Shown here: piece by piece, positions 15,486-18,127 of the stretch
Numbering within the stretch: position 1 is the stretch's first letter
How the letters are laid out: every line of letters begins with the position of its first letter
NCBI GenBank assembly: GCA_934630375.1
Contig: CAKTVQ010000026.1
Coordinates: 1-18,127, forward strand
Length of the DNA: 18,127 bases
Direction: 5' to 3'
Origin: an uncultured Collinsella sp.
GTDB lineage: Bacteria; Actinomycetota; Coriobacteriia; Coriobacteriales; Coriobacteriaceae
The notes under the pieces: model-generated
Told to the model about the DNA's origin: nothing
Database searches by the model: none
Seen by the model: the letters and a program-made list of their open reading frames with translations, nothing else
Translations under genes and position numbers: made by a program

Positions 15486-16379
15486 ATGGATACGAGTTAT
15501 TACAATCGCTTTGGTGCCGAGGAACTTACGCGCCGTTTGTCGAGCGAGACCTTGTTGGCGCAGGGCCCCATGGGCAGTGTTCTGTTGAGTGAGTACGATG
15601 CCGCCGATATTCCACCGGCGTTTTGGAATCTGGCAGAGCCGCAGACCGTTTCTCGTATCCATCGCTTGTATGTCGCCGCCGGCGCGCAGGTACTCATTAC
15701 CAATACCTTTCAGGCATCAAGCTATGCCCTCAAGCACGACCAGATTGCGCCGTCCGTGGCGGAGGTCAATCGCGGGGCCGTCGACGATGCCCGCCAGGCG
15801 CACCCTCAGCTGCTGCTGGGCTCGATGGGTCCGATCGGTATTGAGTGGTTTGCCGAGGACTCTGCCGAGTTTCGTGAGATCCGAGGCATTGCGCGCGAAC
15901 AGGCGCACGCCTTGCTCAATGCTGGTGTTGACGGTCTGCTGATCGAGACGGTGACGTCTATCCGTAATTTGCAGCCCATGCTTGCCGGCGCCCGAGATGC
16001 CGCCGACGGCATGCCTGTTCTGGTGAGTTTTGTCGTTGACGATAAGGGCGACCTGTTGGGCGATGGCCTCAACATCGAGGCAGCCGTTTTGTACGCCGAA
16101 AAACACGGCGCAAACTCGGTTGGTGTTAATTGCTGTTCGCTTGCGGCCGCGAACGCGGCGGTGCCCAGGATGGTTGCATCGGCGACTACTCCCGTCACGG
16201 TGCGTCCCAACGTGGGCAATCCGGTCCAGACTCAGGATGGCCCCGTATGGCACGAGAACCCCGAAGCTTTCGCGCGCGCATGCATCGAATGGAGGCATGC
16301 CGGTGCCGCAATGGTGGGCAGTTGCTGTGGAACCACGGCAATCACTACGGCAGCGATGGCCGAGGCGCTCGATATATAA
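15486..16379 (+). CDS. Homocysteine S-methyltransferase family protein (stand-alone)
   Basis: A 297-residue zinc-dependent methyltransferase domain as in MetH N-terminal modules, BHMT and MmuM, transferring a methyl group to homocysteine to make methionine. Zinc ligands are visible: Cys216 in 'GVNCCSLAA' and the Cys280-Cys281 pair in 'VGSCCGTT'. Other family features are 'LLAQGPMGSVL' (23-33), 'AGAQVLITNTFQAS' (65-78) and 'VRPNVGNPV'. No folate, cobalamin or activation domain follows, so the methyl donor is not defined: S-methylmethionine, a corrinoid protein or a separate MetH part are all possible. ATG 15486 has GGGA with 5-nt spacing, and its AT-rich start context contains TATATA. It is probably cotranscribed with the upstream regulator. 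Confidence 0.9.
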   Translation: MDTSYYNRFGAEELTRRLSSETLLAQGPMGSVLLSEYDAADIPPAFWNLAEPQTVSRIHRLYVAAGAQVLITNTFQASSYALKHDQIAPSVAEVNRGAVDDARQAHPQLLLGSMGPIGIEWFAEDSAEFREIRGIAREQAHALLNAGVDGLLIETVTSIRNLQPMLAGARDAADGMPVLVSFVVDDKGDLLGDGLNIEAAVLYAEKHGANSVGVNCCSLAAANAAVPRMVASATTPVTVRPNVGNPVQTQDGPVWHENPEAFARACIEWRHAGAAMVGSCCGTTAITTAAMAEALDI

Positions 16380-16384
16380 AGGGC

Positions 16385-16412
16385 AAAACCGCTCCATACG
16401 GGGCGGTTTTTT
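16385..16412 (+). terminator. Intrinsic terminator after the homocysteine methyltransferase gene
   Basis: AAAACCGCTCC (16385-16395) pairs with GGGGCGGTTTT (16400-16410) around ATAC, with one G-T pair, and the T run continues to 16412. It starts 6 bp after the stop and is a textbook terminator. Confidence 0.92.
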
Positions 16413-16537
16413 CACTGCTTGCATGTCCTCGGCAGCATTTGCCCAAATGGTGAATGCTGGTGCCGGCAGGTTGCCGAGTGTGTATCGCGGGTATACCTCA
16501 TGCGTACCATGATCCAAACACTGTGAGGTGTCTGCGC

Positions 16538-17938
16538 GTGTGCGCGATAATTCATTTTGGAACTGACGGTTGGCGCGCTCGCGTCGATGAGGACTTCACT
16601 GCCGATAACGTTGCCCGTATCGCCGATGCCGTCGGCGAGTTGTGGCAAAAGACCAATCCGGGCAAAACGGTATATATAGGGTTCGACACCCGGCCCCTGG
16701 CGCGCGAGTTCGCTGAGCTTGCGGCGGGTGTGCTAGCAGCGCACGGGCTGGACACCGTGCTCGCTTCGCGACCTGTTCCGACCCCTGCCCTTACGTGGGC
16801 GGCGGCTTATGACGGTGAGGCGTGCGGCGCGCTCATGGTGACGGGGTCCCATCATCCGCAGGGTTATCTGTGTCTCAAGATTCGCATGGGTGACGGCTCG
16901 ACCGCCAACCAGGATGTCATCGAAGAGCTCGAAGAGACCATGGCTCCCGAGCCAATGGGGATCGAGGGGCAATATCGCACCGCGGATATCATTCCTGACT
17001 ATATGCAAGCGGTGGCATCGTTTGTCGATGCCGAAGCCATCCGCGCCGCGCACCTGCGCGTGGTTGTTGACCCCATGGGCGGCGCAGCCCAGGGCTATCT
17101 AGCCGACTTGCTGCGCGAGCTTGGCGTTGAGGTGCACGAGATTCACGCCGGGCAGGCGCCTGACCAAGAAGATATCTGCCCCGATCCCGTTGAGCCGTGG
17201 GTGGACGCTTGCGAGCATACGGTTATCGAGGACGGAGCTTGCGCTGGCCTGGTGACCGACGGCGACGCCGACCGTATCGGCGCGGTTGACGAGCGCGGCA
17301 GATATATACATCCGCATCAGATCATGGCGCTCGTTTTGGGCGACTTGGTTCAATTTCGTAATTTGGAGGGGCGCGTCGTCGTCAATCTTTCGTGCTCGAC
17401 GCTCGTGCGTCGCATTGCCGAGGCGCTTGGCTGCCGCGTGACCGTCAAACCAGTCGGTTTCAAATATATAGCGGCAGAGATGAAGAAGGGTGGCGTCCTC
17501 ATAGGCGGCGAAGAAGCCGGTGGTATCGGCATCGCCGCGCATATGCCCGAGCGCGATGGAATCCTCGCCTGTCTGATTCTGTGTGAGCTTATGGCAAAGA
17601 CGGACGCGCCTTTGGGCGTTCTGGTCGACCAACTCGAGGACAGATTTGGTAAGACGAGTTACGGTCGACGCGATTTGCGCCTTGAGGCTGAAGATGCCGA
17701 AACGTTACGAACCCTGCTGCCGGGCGTAAACCCCAAGTCGATTTGTGGCAAGGTGCCGCAAAACGTTAGTCATATGGATGGCTTGCGTTTAGCATTCGAG
17801 GATGACACGTGGCTGCTGGTCCGTCCTAGCGGGACCGAACCAGTGGTGCGCGTCTACGCCGAGGGGTTCTCAGTGGAAGAACGTGATGAGTTGCTCGATG
17901 CTGGCTGTGCTTTAGCTAGGGGAACGTATCCGCTTTAA
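16538..17938 (+). CDS. Phosphoglucomutase/phosphomannomutase family protein
   Basis: An alpha-D-phosphohexomutase of 466 residues that should interconvert sugar 1- and 6-phosphates in the cytosol, supplying precursors for glycogen or envelope glycans; the exact sugar cannot be read. The N-terminus 'IIHFGTDGWRARVDEDFT' is typical. The phosphoserine loop is 'VTGSHHPQGY' with Ser104, where the common form is SHNP. The magnesium loop is 'DGDADR' (241-246), the sugar loop 'GGEEAGG' (323-329) and the phosphate loop 'RPSGTEP' (429-435). The frame is open to 16454, but GTG 16538 is preceded by GAGGTG with 7-nt spacing and begins right before the fold. Rare ATA codons are more frequent here than in the atp genes, three of them as TAT-ATA. 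No terminator is evident after the stop. Confidence 0.92.
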   Translation: MCAIIHFGTDGWRARVDEDFTADNVARIADAVGELWQKTNPGKTVYIGFDTRPLAREFAELAAGVLAAHGLDTVLASRPVPTPALTWAAAYDGEACGALMVTGSHHPQGYLCLKIRMGDGSTANQDVIEELEETMAPEPMGIEGQYRTADIIPDYMQAVASFVDAEAIRAAHLRVVVDPMGGAAQGYLADLLRELGVEVHEIHAGQAPDQEDICPDPVEPWVDACEHTVIEDGACAGLVTDGDADRIGAVDERGRYIHPHQIMALVLGDLVQFRNLEGRVVVNLSCSTLVRRIAEALGCRVTVKPVGFKYIAAEMKKGGVLIGGEEAGGIGIAAHMPERDGILACLILCELMAKTDAPLGVLVDQLEDRFGKTSYGRRDLRLEAEDAETLRTLLPGVNPKSICGKVPQNVSHMDGLRLAFEDDTWLLVRPSGTEPVVRVYAEGFSVEERDELLDAGCALARGTYPL

Positions 17939-18025
17939 CCATGAGACTGCCTTATATAAAGAGATGCTCGGCGAGCGGTAGTTAACGGCTGGCAAACGTT
18001 AGTCGGATCCCAAATTGTGTAGGAA

Positions 18026-18127
18026 ATGTGTATGCCCAGATTCCCGCCCACGGCGCCCCTCCGGTCTGGCAATATATCTCCTTGCCGCGCGGCCCGGTCG
18101 GACCGGATCAGCCGCCAGGCGTGCACC
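18026..18127 (+). CDS. Possible start of a further reading frame, cut by window end
   Basis: From ATG 18026 (or ATG 18032 in the same frame) 34 codons are open to the window edge, with AGGA at 18021-18024, too close for 18026 but 7 nt from 18032. The translation is Arg/Pro/Ser-rich ('MPRFPPTAPLRSGN') and I do not recognise it. The minus strand is also open through most of this stretch, so coding on either strand is uncertain. Confidence 0.25.
   Translation, partial: MCMPRFPPTAPLRSGNISPCRAARSDRISRQACT

Larger units (their letters stand above)
15481..17958. other. Cluster of TATATA hexamers
   Basis: TATATA occurs at 15481, 16373, 16671 (as TATATATA), 17303, 17465 and 17953, with a related ATATAT at 18072. 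I found none in positions 1-15480. Three lie inside the phosphohexomutase gene as Tyr-Ile codons TAT-ATA, one overlaps the homocysteine methyltransferase start, one spans its stop codon, and one lies after the phosphohexomutase gene. Two share the longer string TATATAAAG. Confidence 0.5.

Noticed and set aside
16471..16497. Promoter for the phosphohexomutase gene (TTGCCG, TATACC)
   Set aside because: The spacing is only 15 bp and both hexamers are weak; not strong enough to list as a promoter.
17939..18127. Possible structured RNA (SRP RNA, RNase P RNA or tmRNA) at the window end
   Set aside because: Local pairings such as CCGGTC with GACCGG and GGCAA with TTGCC exist, but none of the conserved cores (SRP GNAR/GGAAG loop, RNase P, tmRNA ends) could be found on either strand.

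Overview
The window looks like a chromosomal segment of a high-GC, gut-type actinobacterium. The best fit is the Coriobacteriia (Collinsella and relatives). I base this on overall protein character, frequent GTG/TTG starts with strong purine-rich ribosome sites, an atpIBEFHAGDC operon followed by murA, and a 'GGGGACGTTC / GGGACACTC' repeat that I associate with Collinsella-type genomes. The taxon call is inference from reading; no search was run. Most of the window is housekeeping DNA.

Left part (1-3523): the end or whole of a small helix-turn-helix-like protein, then a likely two-gene unit of a Sua5/YrdC/YciO-family protein (tRNA t6A synthesis) and glycerol kinase (glpK). Uracil phosphoribosyltransferase (upp) follows, after a leader with two hairpins.

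Centre (3524-10776): a 281-bp intergenic region rich in inverted repeats and carrying a good promoter, then the complete nine-gene F1Fo ATP synthase operon, compact and often with overlapping start and stop codons. Subunit c has a proton-type ion site. Subunit b begins with an apparent cleavable signal peptide. A strong intrinsic terminator follows atpC, and its U-tract runs straight into the ribosome site of murA.

Right of centre (10777-13684): murA (first committed step of peptidoglycan synthesis) and a LytR-CpsA-Psr (LCP) cell-wall polymer ligase with a Ser/Asp-rich tail. A 376-bp convergent intergenic region then holds two hairpins for the LCP gene, a four-unit repeat array and the pepT terminator.

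Right end (13685-18127): pepT on the minus strand, divergent from a DtxR/MntR-type metal-dependent regulator that is followed closely by a stand-alone homocysteine S-methyltransferase. A perfect 18-bp palindrome lies between the divergent genes. A phosphoglucomutase/phosphomannomutase-family gene comes next, then the possible start of another reading frame at the window edge.

I found no CRISPR array, insertion sequence, tRNA or rRNA, and no convincing novel defence or mobile system. The items most worth a second look are the palindrome at the pepT/regulator divergence, the hairpin between atpC and murA, the repeat array, the signal-peptide-like N-terminus of AtpF, and a cluster of TATATA hexamers confined to the last 2.6 kb.
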